Shown: piece by piece, positions 9,565 to 19,114 of the stretch
Layout of the letters: every line of letters starts with the position of its first letter
Position numbering within the stretch: the first letter of the stretch is position 1
Assembly (NCBI GenBank): GCA_945875975.1
Contig: CAMCMD010000012.1
Coordinates: 1-47,323 of the forward strand
Length of the DNA: 47,323 bases
Reading direction: 5' to 3'
Source of the DNA: Rickettsia typhi
GTDB lineage: Bacteria > Pseudomonadota > Alphaproteobacteria > Rickettsiales > Rickettsiaceae
Program-made: the position numbers and the translations under genes
The notes under the pieces: generated by a model
Told to the model about the DNA's origin: nothing
Seen by the model: the letters and a program-made list of their open reading frames with translations, nothing else
The model's database searches: none

Positions 9565-9893
9565 TATTTACCTTCCTTAGAAATTATCTCACCAGACTTT
9601 TTAGCAAACCTAACTTTTTTACCGTCTTCAAGAATTTTATATCCTACTTTTGTAATTTCATTTGTCTTAGGATCAATATGACTCACATTCGATACATGAA
9701 TAGGAAGCTCTTTCTGCACGATACCGCCTTCACTCGTTTGAGTTGGCTTAGTATGTTTTTTCGCAAGATTTACACCAGAAACTATTAGTTTTTTCTCGGA
9801 AGGAAATACTTTTAATACATCTCCAATCTTGCCTTTGCTTTTACCAGTTATTACCTTAACTTTATCGCCTTTTTTAATTTTTAGTTTACTCAT
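9564..9893 (-). CDS. rplX: 50S ribosomal protein L24
   Basis: L24 is an assembly initiator that binds the 5' part of 23S rRNA. The KOW motif is at the start ([20 protein letters not shown]), followed by [20 protein letters not shown], a typical SH3-barrel sequence. It has 109 residues. It abuts rplN directly and shares one base with rplE. Confidence 0.97.
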   Translation of the reverse strand: MSKLKIKKGDKVKVITGKSKGKIGDVLKVFPSEKKLIVSGVNLAKKHTKPTQTSEGGIVQKELPIHVSNVSHIDPKTNEITKVGYKILEDGKKVRFAKKSGEIISKEGK

Positions 9894-10262
9894 CTAAATC
9901 ACCTCTTCCGCAAGAGAAATTATTTTCATAAAGCCTCTGCCACGCAGCTCCCTAGGAACTGGTCCAAAGACTCTCGTACCTATAGGCTCATTTTGTTTAT
10001 TAAGAAGAACAGCAGAGTTAGAATCAAATACAATCGTACTTCCATCAGGTCTTCTTACACCCTTCTTTGTTCTAACAATAAGCGCTCTATGTACTTCGCC
10101 CTTCTTCACTTTGCCACCAGGAGATGCTGACTTTATTGATACCACAATAATATCACCGCAACCGGATATCATACGAGCAGAGCCACCAAGGACTTTAATA
10201 CACATCACTTTTTTTGCACCTGAGTTATCTGCAACATCAAGCATACTCTGCATCTGAATCAT
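9894..10262 (-). CDS. rplN: 50S ribosomal protein L14
   Basis: L14 lies at the subunit interface. The signatures [20 protein letters not shown] and the C-terminal [20 protein letters not shown] are close to the consensus, and 122 residues is the standard length. It follows rpsQ by 73 bp. Confidence 0.98.
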   Translation of the reverse strand: MIQMQSMLDVADNSGAKKVMCIKVLGGSARMISGCGDIIVVSIKSASPGGKVKKGEVHRALIVRTKKGVRRPDGSTIVFDSNSAVLLNKQNEPIGTRVFGPVPRELRGRGFMKIISLAEEVI

Positions 10263-10335
10263 AATTCAAAACTTCCAATTCATATAACATTAAACAAAGG
10301 ACAAAATACAGAAAATGCCCCGAAAAGTCAACGAC

Positions 10336-10566
10336 TTATTTCTCCATTACCATCCAAGACTTAGTCTTGGAGATAGGTCTGCATTCTTCGATCTTTACTT
10401 TATCCCCAACTTTGCACTCATTATTTTCATCATGAGCAGCATATTTAGTAGATTTCCTTACGGTCTTTTTGTACAAAGGATGTGTAAAAGTTCTTTCCAC
10501 TTTTACTAAAACCGTTTTGTTGTTTGTTGCACTTTCAACTGTGCCTTGTAAAATTCTTTTAGGCAT
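10336..10566 (-). CDS. rpsQ: 30S ribosomal protein S17
   Basis: S17 is an OB-fold primary binder of 16S r[23 protein letters not shown], the [20 protein letters not shown] segment and [18 protein letters not shown] identify it. It has 76 residues, close to 84 in E. coli. It begins immediately next to the end of rpmC, in the S10 operon. Confidence 0.96.
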   Translation of the reverse strand: MPKRILQGTVESATNNKTVLVKVERTFTHPLYKKTVRKSTKYAAHDENNECKVGDKVKIEECRPISKTKSWMVMEK

Positions 10567-10782
10567 CTATTTCGAGCCTCCGGCTTTTCTTTTTGTTAAC
10601 TCAGTATTTACTCTAGCAATATCTTTTCTTGCTCTAGAAAATCTCGTTGTATTTGTTAGTTCCCCTAAAGTTTTCTGAAATCTCAAATTAAAAAGTTCTT
10701 TTTTTAGAAAAACAACTTTCTCCCTTAATTTCTCAACACTCAAACCCGCAAGAGCCTTTGATGTAAATTCTTTATCACTCAT
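10567..10782 (-). CDS. rpmC: 50S ribosomal protein L29
   Basis: L29 is a two-helix protein near the tunnel exit. The pattern [20 protein letters not shown] followed by [13 protein letters not shown] matches the family. At 71 residues the length is normal. It overlaps the end of rplP by 8 bp, consistent with the rplP-rpmC-rpsQ unit. Confidence 0.95.
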   Translation of the reverse strand: MSDKEFTSKALAGLSVEKLREKVVFLKKELFNLRFQKTLGELTNTTRFSRARKDIARVNTELTKRKAGGSK

Positions 10783-11185
10783 ATCTTTGTACTATTTTTG
10801 TTCTAACCGGTAACTTTGCAGCAGCAAGCTCTAAAGCTATTCTTGCTACATCCTCATTTACTCCATCAATTTCAAACATAATTCTTCCAGGAGAAACCCT
10901 TACAGCAAAATACTCAGGAGAACCCTTGCCTTTACCCATACGAACTTCATTTGGCTTCTTAGACACAGGTAAATCCGGGAAAATCCTAATAAAAAACTTA
11001 CCTTGCCTCTTCATATGTCTTACCGCAGCACGACGAGCAGCTTCTATTTGCCTGGCTGTAACACGTAATCCATCTAGTGACTTCAAACCAAACATACCAG
11101 AGTTGAGCATAGTTCCACTCTTTGCTTTCGAAGAAACTCTTCCTTTATGAGCTTTTCTAAATTTTTGCCTTTTTGGAGCTAACAT
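10775..11185 (-). CDS. rplP: 50S ribosomal protein L16
   Basis: L16 is near the peptidyl-transferase and A-site region. [16 protein letters not shown] at the start, [20 protein letters not shown] in the middle and [13 protein letters not shown] near residue 110 are the family signatures. The 136-residue length equals that of E. coli. It follows rpsC by 27 bp. Confidence 0.98.
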   Translation of the reverse strand: MLAPKRQKFRKAHKGRVSSKAKSGTMLNSGMFGLKSLDGLRVTARQIEAARRAAVRHMKRQGKFFIRIFPDLPVSKKPNEVRMGKGKGSPEYFAVRVSPGRIMFEIDGVNEDVARIALELAAAKLPVRTKIVQRYE

Positions 11186-11212
11186 TTTAATCTTCCAATC
11201 TAATATTAATAA

Positions 11213-11857
11213 TTATCTTCTAGGCTGCTGAGTAAATTCGCCTTTATATATCCACACTTTGACGCCAATAATACCATACGTAGTCAAAGCTTCAGCTGTA
11301 CCATAATCAATATCCGCACGTAATGTATGCAAAGGAACTCTACCTTCTCTGTACCACTCGGTTCTTGCAATCTCTGCACCGCCCAAACGACCAGACACCG
11401 CAACCTTAATACCCTTACCACCTTGTTTAAAACAATTTTGAATAGCCATTTTCATCGCTTTTCTGAACGACACACGACTCTCTAACTGCTGAGCAATTGT
11501 TTGAGCCGTAATAATAGAATCAATTCCAGGTTTTTTAACTTCATGGATATTAATAAACACTTCGGCTGACGTAATTTTTTGTACATCACGCTTTAGTTTT
11601 TCAATATCAGCTCCACTTTTTCCTATTATCATTCCAGGCTTTTTAGCATGAATATTAACAACAATACTATTACTAGGCCTTTGAATTATTACCCTACTCA
11701 CTTGAGCAAGCTTATATTTTTTAATAATTAGTGATCTAACCTTTAAATCTTGTAACAATTTTTCAGCATAATCCTTCTCTGCATAAAGCACAGACTCCCA
11801 ACCCTTAAATAATGTTGGCCCTACTCTAAAACCATGGGGATTTACTTTCTGTCCCAT
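11213..11857 (-). CDS. rpsC: 30S ribosomal protein S3
   Basis: S3 lies at the mRNA entry site. It starts [13 protein letters not shown], has a KH RNA-binding domain with the GxxG loop ([17 protein letters not shown]) near residue 75, and the C-terminal domain [20 protein letters not shown]. At 214 residues it is slightly shorter than in E. coli (233). It starts 1 bp after the rplV stop. Confidence 0.98.
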   Translation of the reverse strand: MGQKVNPHGFRVGPTLFKGWESVLYAEKDYAEKLLQDLKVRSLIIKKYKLAQVSRVIIQRPSNSIVVNIHAKKPGMIIGKSGADIEKLKRDVQKITSAEVFINIHEVKKPGIDSIITAQTIAQQLESRVSFRKAMKMAIQNCFKQGGKGIKVAVSGRLGGAEIARTEWYREGRVPLHTLRADIDYGTAEALTTYGIIGVKVWIYKGEFTQQPRR

Positions 11858-11858
11858 A

Positions 11859-12209
11859 TTATTTCTCCTCTCTTTCGGATACTGTTATATACAAGTTACT
11901 AAACGGCTTAACAATCTTAGCCCCTCTGCCCCTTGCTCTAGCTCTAAATCTCTTCATCACTATAGAGTTACCAACAGTAGCTGAACTTACCACAAGATTA
12001 TCAATATCTAATCCCATATTATTTTCTGCATTAGCAATAGCAGATTGCAAACATTTTTTTACATCAATAGCTATACGCTTCGGCGAAAATGTAAGCTGCA
12101 CCAACGCATCCGAAACTTTCATATTTCTAATAACAGCCGCAACTAAGTTCAATTTTTGAGAACTAGTCCTTAAACGTATAATCGAAGCCCTTGCTGATAA
12201 ATTACTCAT
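11859..12209 (-). CDS. rplV: 50S ribosomal protein L22
   Basis: L22 lines the exit tunnel through a long beta hairpin. The helices ([17 protein letters not shown]) and the hairpin tip [20 protein letters not shown] are visible. It has 116 residues. It is followed almost directly by rpsC and preceded by rpsS, the conserved S10 order. Confidence 0.97.
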   Translation of the reverse strand: MSNLSARASIIRLRTSSQKLNLVAAVIRNMKVSDALVQLTFSPKRIAIDVKKCLQSAIANAENNMGLDIDNLVVSSATVGNSIVMKRFRARARGRGAKIVKPFSNLYITVSEREEK

Positions 12210-12223
12210 TATTTTCTTTGCAC

Positions 12224-12502
12224 CTATTTTCTTTTCGCTTTTTTATCCGCACCATGCCCGTGATAAGTACGAGTTGGAGAAAATGCACCAAGCTTTTGAC
12301 CAACCATTTCTTCTGTAGCCGTAACTGGTATGAATTTATTACCATTATGAACAGCAAATGTAAAACCAACAAACATTGGCAAAATTGTTGACCTTCTCGA
12401 CCAAGTTTTGATAATTTCTTTATTACCTCCTTCTATCAATTTTTGCACTTTTTTTAACAAGTGCCCATCAACAAAAGGACCTTTCCATACCGAACGTGCC
12501 AT
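12224..12502 (-). CDS. rpsS: 30S ribosomal protein S19
   Basis: S19 is in the head of the small subunit with S13. [19 protein letters not shown], the [20 protein letters not shown] core and [15 protein letters not shown] end (here [20 protein letters not shown]) are diagnostic. It has 92 residues, as in E. coli. Confidence 0.98.
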   Translation of the reverse strand: MARSVWKGPFVDGHLLKKVQKLIEGGNKEIIKTWSRRSTILPMFVGFTFAVHNGNKFIPVTATEEMVGQKLGAFSPTRTYHGHGADKKAKRK

Positions 12503-12513
12503 ATTTCATTCAC

Positions 12514-13344
12514 CTATTTTTTTGTTCTTCTTTTCAATATAAACTTAGATGTAAGTTTATTTTTACGAGTCTTTTTACCTTTAGTAGGCTTACCCCAAGG
12601 AGTAACTGGATGACGACCTCCAGAAGTCTTACCTTCACCACCACCATGTGGGTGATCGACAGGATTCATCGCTACTCCCCTAACATGAGGACGTCTGCCA
12701 AGCCATCTGTTTCTTCCAGCTTTACCAACAATCGTATTTTTCTTATCAGCGTTAGATAATGTACCAATAGTTGCCATACAACTAAGCGGGACAATTCTCA
12801 GCTCGCCGGAAGCCAATTTAAGCTGAGCATAACCAGAATCCTTTCCAACCAGACTTACCGAAGCTCCAGCTGATCTTGCAATTTGACCACCTTTACCAGG
12901 CTTCATCTCAACATTATGTATAATCGTACCAACTGGAATATTTTTTAAAGGAAGACAATTTCCAATTTTTATATCCACATCACCATTACCAGAAACTATC
13001 TTATCACCCAGATTCAACTTGGCCGGAGCTAGAATATAAGATAGCTCTCCATCTTCGTATTTGATCAATGCTATATAAGCCGTCCTGTTGGGATCATACT
13101 CAATACGCTCAATGGTTGCCACACTATCAAACTTATTTCTCTTAAAGTCAATAAGTCTGTAAAGTTTTTTATGTCCACCACCTATATGACGAGAAGTAAT
13201 CCTACCACGATTATTTCTGCCACCAGTTTTAGAAATACCTTCCGTTAATTGCTTAAGCGGACCACCTTTCCATAAATCGCTTTTATCAACTCGAACTAAA
13301 CCTCTTTGCGATGGTGTAGTTGGATTATATTTCTTTAAGGCCAT
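12514..13344 (-). CDS. rplB: 50S ribosomal protein L2
   Basis: L2 is one of the most conserved large-subunit proteins and is needed for peptidyl-transferase function. [17 protein letters not shown], the [18 protein letters not shown] loop and the C-terminal [20 protein letters not shown] stretch, with the functionally important His, are intact. At 276 residues the length is normal. Its start shares one base with the rplW stop. Confidence 0.98.
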   Translation of the reverse strand: MALKKYNPTTPSQRGLVRVDKSDLWKGGPLKQLTEGISKTGGRNNRGRITSRHIGGGHKKLYRLIDFKRNKFDSVATIERIEYDPNRTAYIALIKYEDGELSYILAPAKLNLGDKIVSGNGDVDIKIGNCLPLKNIPVGTIIHNVEMKPGKGGQIARSAGASVSLVGKDSGYAQLKLASGELRIVPLSCMATIGTLSNADKKNTIVGKAGRNRWLGRRPHVRGVAMNPVDHPHGGGEGKTSGGRHPVTPWGKPTKGKKTRKNKLTSKFILKRRTKK

Positions 13345-13640
13345 TATTTAATACCTCCAGCTAAATCTATGGTGTGATCTTTTTCTAAAGTAACAATCGC
13401 CTTCTTTACATCAGATCTACGACCAATAATACCCCTAAATCTCTTAACCTTACCCTTCTGGTTTAGAACATTTACAGCTTTTACTTTAACTCCAAAAATC
13501 TCTTCGATAGCTTTTTTTATCGAAGGTTTATTGCTACTTGGAGAAACTTCAAAAACATACTTACCGTACTCACCAAGAATTGTTGATTTCTCAGTTATTA
13601 TAGGTTTTCTTATCAAATCATACTTAATCTTCGTTGTCAT
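13344..13640 (-). CDS. rplW: 50S ribosomal protein L23
   Basis: L23 sits at the tunnel exit and docks trigger factor and SRP. The [19 protein letters not shown] start and the [17 protein letters not shown] helix are typical. It has 98 residues and shares single bases with both rplD and rplB, so the three are tightly coupled. Confidence 0.97.
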   Translation of the reverse strand: MTTKIKYDLIRKPIITEKSTILGEYGKYVFEVSPSSNKPSIKKAIEEIFGVKVKAVNVLNQKGKVKRFRGIIGRRSDVKKAIVTLEKDHTIDLAGGIK

Positions 13641-14263
13641 TACTTCAACCTCTCTTCTAGAAGCGGTAGCACATCTTTAGATATCAACACATGATCACTT
13701 CTTATAATGTCATAAACATTCGCACCAATTACTGGTACCACACAGGTATTAATTGCTGACGCAGCCGATAGTTTCAAGTTTTTTGAAGCTAAAGATGCTC
13801 CATCGATCAGAAAAAATCTACCACCACCAAAATTAGCAAGCGCCTTAACTAGCTCAGCAGTTTTTGGCTGTTTCATTTCCACAGAATCAACAAAATGAAG
13901 CGCACCCGCAGCTAATTTTATTGAAAGAGCATGTCTCATGCCTAACTTTCTAACTTTTTTCTGTAAACTCGTTTCATGAGATCTTACTTGTGGGCCATGA
14001 GCTACACCACCACCACGACGCTGAACCCCTCGAGCATTACCTTGCCTCGCGTTACCAGTTCCCTTTTGTTTAAAAGGCTTTTTGTTCGAACCAGAAACTT
14101 CACCTACCGTTTTAACAGAGTGAGTTCCGCTTCTTGCTTTAGCCCTTTGCCAATCTATAACTCTTTTAACAATATCTTCCCTTGCTTCTAGTCCAAAAAT
14201 GGCCTCGCTTAGCGACACTTCGCCAACAACTTGATTTTCTAGACTTACCAAATCAGCTTTCAT
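13640..14263 (-). CDS. rplD: 50S ribosomal protein L4
   Basis: L4 lines the exit tunnel, and in E. coli it also represses the S10 operon. The extended tunnel loop is clear (KQKGTGNARQGNARGVQRRG followed by GGVAHGP). The length of 207 residues is standard. No S10 leader structure was identified in the gap upstream of rpsJ, so autoregulation cannot be shown here. Confidence 0.97.
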   Translation of the reverse strand: MKADLVSLENQVVGEVSLSEAIFGLEAREDIVKRVIDWQRAKARSGTHSVKTVGEVSGSNKKPFKQKGTGNARQGNARGVQRRGGGVAHGPQVRSHETSLQKKVRKLGMRHALSIKLAAGALHFVDSVEMKQPKTAELVKALANFGGGRFFLIDGASLASKNLKLSAASAINTCVVPVIGANVYDIIRSDHVLISKDVLPLLEERLK

Positions 14264-14301
14264 AAATTTTTACCTAATTTCACTCAACCCAATATCCAAA
14301 A

Positions 14302-14946
14302 CTATGCAGTGACCGCTTTTTTAACGGCATCTTTGATCGACACGTATTTACCCTTCGATCCAGGCACATTTCCAGAAACAATAATTATTCCTTTCTCATC
14401 GTCCACTTCTACAATTCGTAAGTTTTGAATAGTCACGTTCTCATCACCCATGTGACCAGCCATCTTCTTACCCTTAAACACCTTACCAGGATCCTGACAC
14501 TGACCCGTTGAACCGTGAGAACGATGCGATACAGAAACACCATGCGACGCTTCTAAGCCTCTAAAATTGTGCCTTTTCATCACACCAGCAAAACCCTTAC
14601 CAATTGATTTACCTGTAACATCAACAAATTGACCAATTCTAAAGTGGCTCGCTTTCATCTCACAACCAACATCAAGCAAATTACTTTCAGAAACTCTAAA
14701 CTCTTTTAATAAAGCCCTTGGCTCAACTTTTGCATCAGCAAAAACCTTCCTCATTGGCTTCGAAACTTTAGAAGGCTTTCTCAAAGTAGAGCCCAAAACA
14801 ACAGCATTGTATCCGTCTCTAGAGTCGGTCTTTTGACCAACTACTTGACAATCCTCAAGCTGCAAAAATGTAAGTGTAATTCTTTCACCTTGCTCGGTGA
14901 ACATTGAGCTCATGCCCAATTTTTTTGCGACCAAACCTGTTCTCAT
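14302..14946 (-). CDS. rplC: 50S ribosomal protein L3
   Basis: L3 is a large-subunit assembly initiator. The N-terminal [16 protein letters not shown] segment and the loop reaching the peptidyl-transferase centre ([20 protein letters not shown], then [20 protein letters not shown]) are conserved. It has 214 residues and starts 2 bp after the rpsJ stop. Confidence 0.98.
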   Translation of the reverse strand: MRTGLVAKKLGMSSMFTEQGERITLTFLQLEDCQVVGQKTDSRDGYNAVVLGSTLRKPSKVSKPMRKVFADAKVEPRALLKEFRVSESNLLDVGCEMKASHFRIGQFVDVTGKSIGKGFAGVMKRHNFRGLEASHGVSVSHRSHGSTGQCQDPGKVFKGKKMAGHMGDENVTIQNLRIVEVDDEKGIIIVSGNVPGSKGKYVSIKDAVKKAVTA

Positions 14947-14948
14947 CT

Positions 14949-15266
14949 TTAAGCACCCACCAATTTAATTTCAACATCAACACCAGCTGGTAAGTCAACT
15001 TTTCTCAAAGCCTCGACAGTTTGCGGGGTAGGGTAATTAATAATCACTAACCTTTTTTGAGTCCTAATCTCAAACTGTTCTCTAGATTTCTTATCAATGT
15101 GAGGTCCTCTTATAACTGTAAATCTTTCGATATGCCGAGGAAGAGGAATTGGACCACTAACATCCGCGCCAGTACGCTTAACCGCACTAACAATCTCGCT
15201 CGTCGCATGCTCAAGTGAACGATGATCAAAAGACTTCAGTTTGATTTTTATTCTCTGATTATTCAT
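14949..15266 (-). CDS. rpsJ: 30S ribosomal protein S10
   Basis: S10 is a small-subunit head protein and also the NusE antitermination factor. [19 protein letters not shown] and [20 protein letters not shown] identify it. At 105 residues it is normal. It opens the S10 operon and lies 91 bp downstream of tuf rather than after rpsG-fusA, which is part of the chimeric tuf arrangement. Confidence 0.98.
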   Translation of the reverse strand: MNNQRIKIKLKSFDHRSLEHATSEIVSAVKRTGADVSGPIPLPRHIERFTVIRGPHIDKKSREQFEIRTQKRLVIINYPTPQTVEALRKVDLPAGVDVEIKLVGA

Positions 15267-15328
15267 ATTATCCTTTATTTAAAACAGCCCAAGTACAAGC
15301 CCCAAAAGAGGCGCCAACTCCAAATATA

Positions 15329-15348
15329 GCGCCCAAAACCTAGGGCGC
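15329..15348 (-). terminator. Hairpin between tuf and rpsJ
   Basis: GCGCCC (15329-15334) and GGGCGC (15343-15348) form a 6-bp all-GC stem with an 8-base loop, 9 bp after the tuf stop. On the minus strand it is followed by TATATTTGG, a poor U tract. It may partly attenuate transcription from tuf into the S10 operon or protect an mRNA end; a full terminator is uncertain. Confidence 0.4.
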
Positions 15349-15357
15349 CCATATTAT

Positions 15358-16536
15358 TTACTTCAGAATTTTTGATACAACACCAGCACCAACAGTTCTA
15401 CCACCTTCACGAATCGCAAAACGCAAACCTTCATCCATAGCAACCGGAGAAATCATCTTAACAGTAATTTTCGTGTTATCGCCTGGCATTACCATTTCTT
15501 TACCAGCTGGCAATTCGATTTCACCAGTAACGTCAGTAGTTCTAAAATAGAACTGTGGACGATAATTCTTAAAGAACGGAGTGTGACGACCACCTTCTTC
15601 CTTATTAAGAACATAGATTTCAGCTTCAAATTCAGTATGCGGAGTAATTGAACCAGGTTTAGCTAAAACCTGACCTCTATACACGTCTTCTCTTTTTGTA
15701 CCACGAAGAAGTACTCCAACATTATCTCCAGCTTGACCAGAATCAAGAAGTTTTCTAAACATCTCAACACCCGTACAAATAGTTTTTTCAGTAGCTTTAA
15801 TACCAACAATTTCAAGCTCTTCACCAACTTTAACTACACCCTGCTCAATTCTGCCAGTAACAACAGTGCCACGACCTGAAATAGAGAACACATCTTCTAT
15901 TGGCATCAAGAATGGCTTATCAAGTTCACGCACTGGCTGAGGAATATAAGAATCAACAGCGTTCATAAGCTCTTCAATGCATTGTTCATCAGTACCATTA
16001 AGAACATTAAGTGCAGAACCTCTGATAATTGGGATGTCATCACCTGGATATTCATAAAGAGAAAGAAGTTCTCTTACTTCCATTTCTACCAATTCCAAAA
16101 GCTCTTCATCATCTACTTGATCAACTTTGTTTAAGAATACAACAAGCGAAGGTACACCAACCTGACGAGCTAAAAGAATATGCTCTCTAGTTTGCGGCAT
16201 TGGACCATCAGCAGCCGACACAACAAGTATCGCTCCGTCCATTTGCGCAGCCCCAGTGATCATGTTTTTTACATAATCAGCGTGTCCAGGACAGTCTACG
16301 TGAGCATAGTGTCTATTCCCTGTTTCATACTCGACGTGCGCAGTTGAGATCGTAATACCCCTTGCTTTTTCTTCTGGAGCACCATCTATTTCATCATATT
16401 TTGACTCTTTTGCCTGACCTTTTTTTGCCAGAACTTTAGTAATCGCCGCTGTAAGAGAAGTTTTACCATGATCAACGTGACCAATAGTTCCTATGTTACA
16501 GTGCGGTTTATTCCGCTCAAACTTTGCTTTTGCCAT
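15358..16536 (-). CDS. tuf: Translation elongation factor Tu
   Basis: EF-Tu delivers aminoacyl-tRNA to the ribosome as a GTP complex. The G1 motif GHVDHGKTS is near residue 18, followed by [15 protein letters not shown] (switch I), [20 protein letters not shown] (G3) and NKVD (G4). It has 392 residues, the usual length. I chose the ATG at 16536 ([14 protein letters not shown]) over an upstream start at 16575 because AGGAGA sits 8-14 bp before it and the extra residues are not in the family. It is preceded by tRNA-Tyr and tRNA-Gly and followed by rpsJ. Confidence 0.98.
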   Translation of the reverse strand: MAKAKFERNKPHCNIGTIGHVDHGKTSLTAAITKVLAKKGQAKESKYDEIDGAPEEKARGITISTAHVEYETGNRHYAHVDCPGHADYVKNMITGAAQMDGAILVVSAADGPMPQTREHILLARQVGVPSLVVFLNKVDQVDDEELLELVEMEVRELLSLYEYPGDDIPIIRGSALNVLNGTDEQCIEELMNAVDSYIPQPVRELDKPFLMPIEDVFSISGRGTVVTGRIEQGVVKVGEELEIVGIKATEKTICTGVEMFRKLLDSGQAGDNVGVLLRGTKREDVYRGQVLAKPGSITPHTEFEAEIYVLNKEEGGRHTPFFKNYRPQFYFRTTDVTGEIELPAGKEMVMPGDNTKITVKMISPVAMDEGLRFAIREGGRTVGAGVVSKILK

Positions 16537-16642
16537 AAAGTTTTCTCCTAAAAATATATAATATAAGTTCAACAACTAAAAATTACTTAATAACTCACCT
16601 TTAACATCATCAGCTTAAACTCCACAGCTATCTTACAGCTTA

Positions 16643-16716
16643 TGGAGCGGGTGATGGGAATCGAACCCACGCAGCCAGCTTGGAAGGCTGGGACTCTACC
16701 ATTGAGCTACACCCGC
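16643..16716 (-). tRNA. tRNA-Gly (anticodon TCC)
   Basis: The minus strand folds as a complete 74-nt tRNA with encoded CCA: acceptor GCGGGTG/CACCCGC, anticodon stem CCAGC/GCTGG around loop CTTCCAA, and T arm GTGGGTTCGATTCCCAT. Anticodon TCC reads GGA (and GGG by wobble). It lies between tRNA-Tyr and tuf and is probably co-transcribed with both. Confidence 0.97.
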
Positions 16717-16744
16717 AATACTCACCTAGACCACAAGTAACAAG

Positions 16745-16830
16745 TGGTGGAGGGAGAAGGATTTGAACCTTCGAACGCATACGCGGGCAGATTTACAGTC
16801 TGCTGCCATTGACCACTCGGCCACCCCTCC
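16745..16830 (-). tRNA. tRNA-Tyr (anticodon GTA)
   Basis: The minus strand gives an 86-nt class II tRNA with encoded CCA: acceptor GGAGGGG/TCCCTCC, anticodon stem GCAGA/TCTGC around loop CTGTAAA (anticodon GTA), a long variable arm (CCGCGTATGCG) and T arm GAAGGTTCAAATCCTTC. It is the first gene of the tRNA-Tyr, tRNA-Gly, tuf, rpsJ unit. Confidence 0.97.
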
Positions 16831-16846
16831 TGATAAAACCTACAGC

Positions 16847-16875
16847 AAAATAAACCACTCGAGCATTAAACGCAA
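16847..16875 (-). promoter_or_regulatory. Probable promoter of the tRNA-Tyr/tRNA-Gly/tuf/S10 unit
   Basis: On the minus strand, TTGCGT (complement of 16870-16875) and TATTTT (complement of 16847-16852) are separated by exactly 17 bp and lie 16 bp before the tRNA-Tyr 5' end. Just upstream is a 6-bp hairpin (AGCACT 16875-16880, AGTGCT 16888-16893) of unknown meaning. The matches are those of a housekeeping sigma-70 promoter; use is inferred. Confidence 0.45.
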
Positions 16876-16969
16876 GCACTAATTCTAAGTGCTAATTTAA
16901 AAAGCGTCGATCTCAAGCTTTTTTATACCCTTCAGGGCGATATATCGAAAATGTTTAGTTGTAAGTTTC

Positions 16970-16975
16970 TATAAT
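16970..16975 (+). promoter_or_regulatory. -10 element before the RlmB-like gene
   Basis: TATAAT at 16970-16975 matches the sigma-70 -10 consensus exactly. No good -35 lies 16-18 bp upstream. A start point near 16982 would leave only about 6 nt before the first ATG at 16988, which supports the second ATG at 17024 as the real start. Confidence 0.35.
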
Positions 16976-17023
16976 AAATAGTAGTTTATGTCAAGAACAT
17001 TTTTGAGTAAAAACTTAGGTATT

Positions 17024-17758
17024 ATGCGTATTAAGAAGAAAACGAACGTTTTAAATAGATTCCAATACTATATGTATGGTATTCATGCTGTTTTAGCAGC
17101 TACAAAAAATAGTAATCGCCTAGTAGAGAAAATATTTTGTCTACAGAAATTTGCAGATGAATATAAAAATAAGCTAAAAAATCACGATATAGAAATAGTA
17201 CAAAACGACTTTATTATAAAAAAAATTGGTAAAGATCAACCACACCAAGGAGTAATCGCATTTGTTACTACTATTTTTAAGAACCACATAGATGAATTAA
17301 AATTCTATCCAACTAAAGATAGAGTCGTCATATTAGATCAAATATCGGATCCTCAAAATATTGGAGCAATTATCAGGAGCGCGGCAGCTTTTAATATAGA
17401 CAAAGTAATATTACCTAAAGATAACGCCCCAGATGAGAATGCTTCTATTGCAAAAGCAGCTTCTGGCTGCCTAGAGCTGGTGCAAATAGCAAAAGTGACA
17501 AACATCAAACACACAATAGAGGCACTAAAAAACAAAGGCTTCTGGATTGTAGGACTCGACTCTGAGGGCCAAAATAGCTTAAAAGAAGTAGTAGATATTG
17601 ATAAAGTAGCTGTAATTATAGGCTCAGAAGGGAAGGGGATGCGCAAACTTACTTCCGAATCATGTGATTTTCTTACAAAAATACCAATCTCCGATAAAGT
17701 AGAGAGCTTAAATGCCTCTAATGCAGCCAGTATAATTTTTCACTTGTTATATAGTTAG
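17024..17758 (+). CDS. rlmB: rRNA/tRNA 2'-O-methyltransferase of the SpoU family (RlmB-like)
   Basis: The product is a SPOUT-fold methyltransferase that most likely methylates the 2'-OH of G2251 in 23S rRNA. The N-terminal substrate-binding domain begins YYMYGIHAVLAA. The catalytic SpoU motifs are ILDQISDPQNIGAIIRSAAA (motif 1, with the N and R of the active site), VIIGSEGKGM (motif 2) and IPISDKVESLNASNAASI (motif 3). The ATG at 17024, with AGG 4 bp ahead, gives 244 residues, close to E. coli RlmB (243); an ATG at 16988 would add 12. The specific rRNA target is inferred from family; TrmH-like tRNA activity cannot be excluded. It is divergent from the tRNA-tuf operon. Confidence 0.9.
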   Translation: MRIKKKTNVLNRFQYYMYGIHAVLAATKNSNRLVEKIFCLQKFADEYKNKLKNHDIEIVQNDFIIKKIGKDQPHQGVIAFVTTIFKNHIDELKFYPTKDRVVILDQISDPQNIGAIIRSAAAFNIDKVILPKDNAPDENASIAKAASGCLELVQIAKVTNIKHTIEALKNKGFWIVGLDSEGQNSLKEVVDIDKVAVIIGSEGKGMRKLTSESCDFLTKIPISDKVESLNASNAASIIFHLLYS

Positions 17759-17982
17759 AAAGATTATATTGAGCCCTTAAATTTAGAAAAAGATGAATAA
17801 GTCTATGACAATATAAATACTATTATTCATCTCTGCGCGCTCTAAAAGCAACTCGAGATAAAAAAAGTATTGCGAATTCATTCCTATACGATCTTTTTAT
17901 TTATTTTACGGCTATAGCTGCTACATAATGGTGATGTATAAAATTTAGTAACGTAATATATATTGGGTGTATTTGGTTAGCT

Positions 17983-18711
17983 ATGATCAAAATTACTGAT
18001 CTACTTAATAAGTTCAAAAAAAATGAACCGAACACAGTAACCGTTCCTATTGACGAAGAAGCTGGGTCTCAAGAAATAAAGCAACTCAAAAACTGGTATG
18101 AAGAACGTCATGACAACATAACAGTTCAGCGAAATTTGTTGTTTTTATTGCTGTTAGTTTTACTTTGTTTGTCAATAGTATCAATTGGCGTAGTAGCTTA
18201 CGTAATAAATACAAAAAGATTTGATCCATTTGTTATACAAATTGACGATACAACTGGAATAGCAAAAGTTGTAAATCCACTTACATCTACTGTCCTAAGT
18301 GGGAATGAAGCCCTTGCTCAGTATTTTATCAAAAAATATATCATAGCAAGAGAAACCTACAATCCTGTTGATTTTAGCACAGAAGCAAAAAGAGTGGTTA
18401 GATTACTGTCGGCAAACTCAATTTACTGGGACTATAGAGGCTATTTAAAAAATGAGGCAGTTGACCCAACCATTAAATATGGTCAAAAAAATACAACATA
18501 TTTGGTGGTTAAGTCGTGGTCAAAATTAGCTGACAAAAAATATATTATGCGATTCTCAATAAATGAAACTGCTGGAGCGATGAAGGTTTTTAACAAAATA
18601 GCAGTAGTGGAATTTCAGTATTTGCCTATGGAATTGACGGAAAACGACAAAGATGTCAATCCAGTAGGTTTTCAAGTAACCGGATATAGGATGGACGATG
18701 ATAGTAGTTAG
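17983..18711 (+). CDS. virB8: Type IV secretion system protein VirB8
   Basis: VirB8 is a bitopic inner-membrane assembly factor of type IV secretion systems. A cytosolic N-terminus of about 48 residues is followed by one membrane helix (about residues 50-75, NLLFLLLLVLLCLSIVSIGV) and a periplasmic NTF2-like domain with the RFDPFVIQIDD start and YLVVKSWSKLADKKYIMRFS strands. The length of 242 is normal. It opens a five-gene unit virB8-B9-B10-B11-D4; its last 14 bp overlap virB9. This order is known from Anaplasma, Ehrlichia and Rickettsia. In those genera B8 is duplicated elsewhere; no second copy is in this window. Confidence 0.92.
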   Translation: MIKITDLLNKFKKNEPNTVTVPIDEEAGSQEIKQLKNWYEERHDNITVQRNLLFLLLLVLLCLSIVSIGVVAYVINTKRFDPFVIQIDDTTGIAKVVNPLTSTVLSGNEALAQYFIKKYIIARETYNPVDFSTEAKRVVRLLSANSIYWDYRGYLKNEAVDPTIKYGQKNTTYLVVKSWSKLADKKYIMRFSINETAGAMKVFNKIAVVEFQYLPMELTENDKDVNPVGFQVTGYRMDDDSS

Positions 18712-19111
18712 AATATTTTTAACCATGTTGTTAATTTTTACTTGCTCAAATAAGGTCGCTTTAGGAGATGACAGTTCTTTAACAACTGACAGCAGGATAA
18801 AAACATATTTTTATAGCCCTAATGAAGTTTATCTTCTTGTTCTTCATTATGGATTTCAATCGCATATTGAGTTTGGCAAAGGCGAAACCATTGAAACCAT
18901 TACTTTAGGCGACTCTTACGCATGGAAGATAACACCTTTAGGGAATAGATTGTTTATAAAACCTATGGAACGTGACATTAGAACCAATATGACAATTATT
19001 ACTGACAAGAGAACATATCAATTCGACATTGTTTCCAAAGAACTTGAAGATGGTGAAGAAAAGGATTTAGTGTATGTCATTAGGTTTCAGTACCCAAAAA
19101 AATCTAGGTAA
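18698..19111 (+). CDS. virB9: Short VirB9-like type IV secretion protein
   Basis: VirB9 forms the outer-membrane core with VirB7 and VirB10. The signal peptide (about residues 1-23) is followed by the N-terminal VirB9 domain: RIKTYFYSPNEVYLLVLHYG, GDSYAWKITPLGNRLFIKP and TNMTIITDKRTYQFDIVSK. The protein stops at 137 residues, whereas typical VirB9 has about 250-290. The C-terminal beta-sandwich that contacts VirB7 and lines the outer-membrane pore is absent. Short VirB9 paralogues of this kind (RvhB9-II) are known in Rickettsiales, so this is probably not a frameshift: the next gene starts 3 bp later and the end is clean. Confidence 0.88.
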   Translation: MIVVRIFLTMLLIFTCSNKVALGDDSSLTTDSRIKTYFYSPNEVYLLVLHYGFQSHIEFGKGETIETITLGDSYAWKITPLGNRLFIKPMERDIRTNMTIITDKRTYQFDIVSKELEDGEEKDLVYVIRFQYPKKSR

Positions 19112-19114
19112 TTT

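Noticed and set aside
17792..17831. GATGAATAA/TTATTCATC inverted repeat upstream of virB8
   Set aside because: A 9-bp AT-rich stem with a 22-base loop and no U tract is weak evidence for a terminator or operator in AT-rich DNA.
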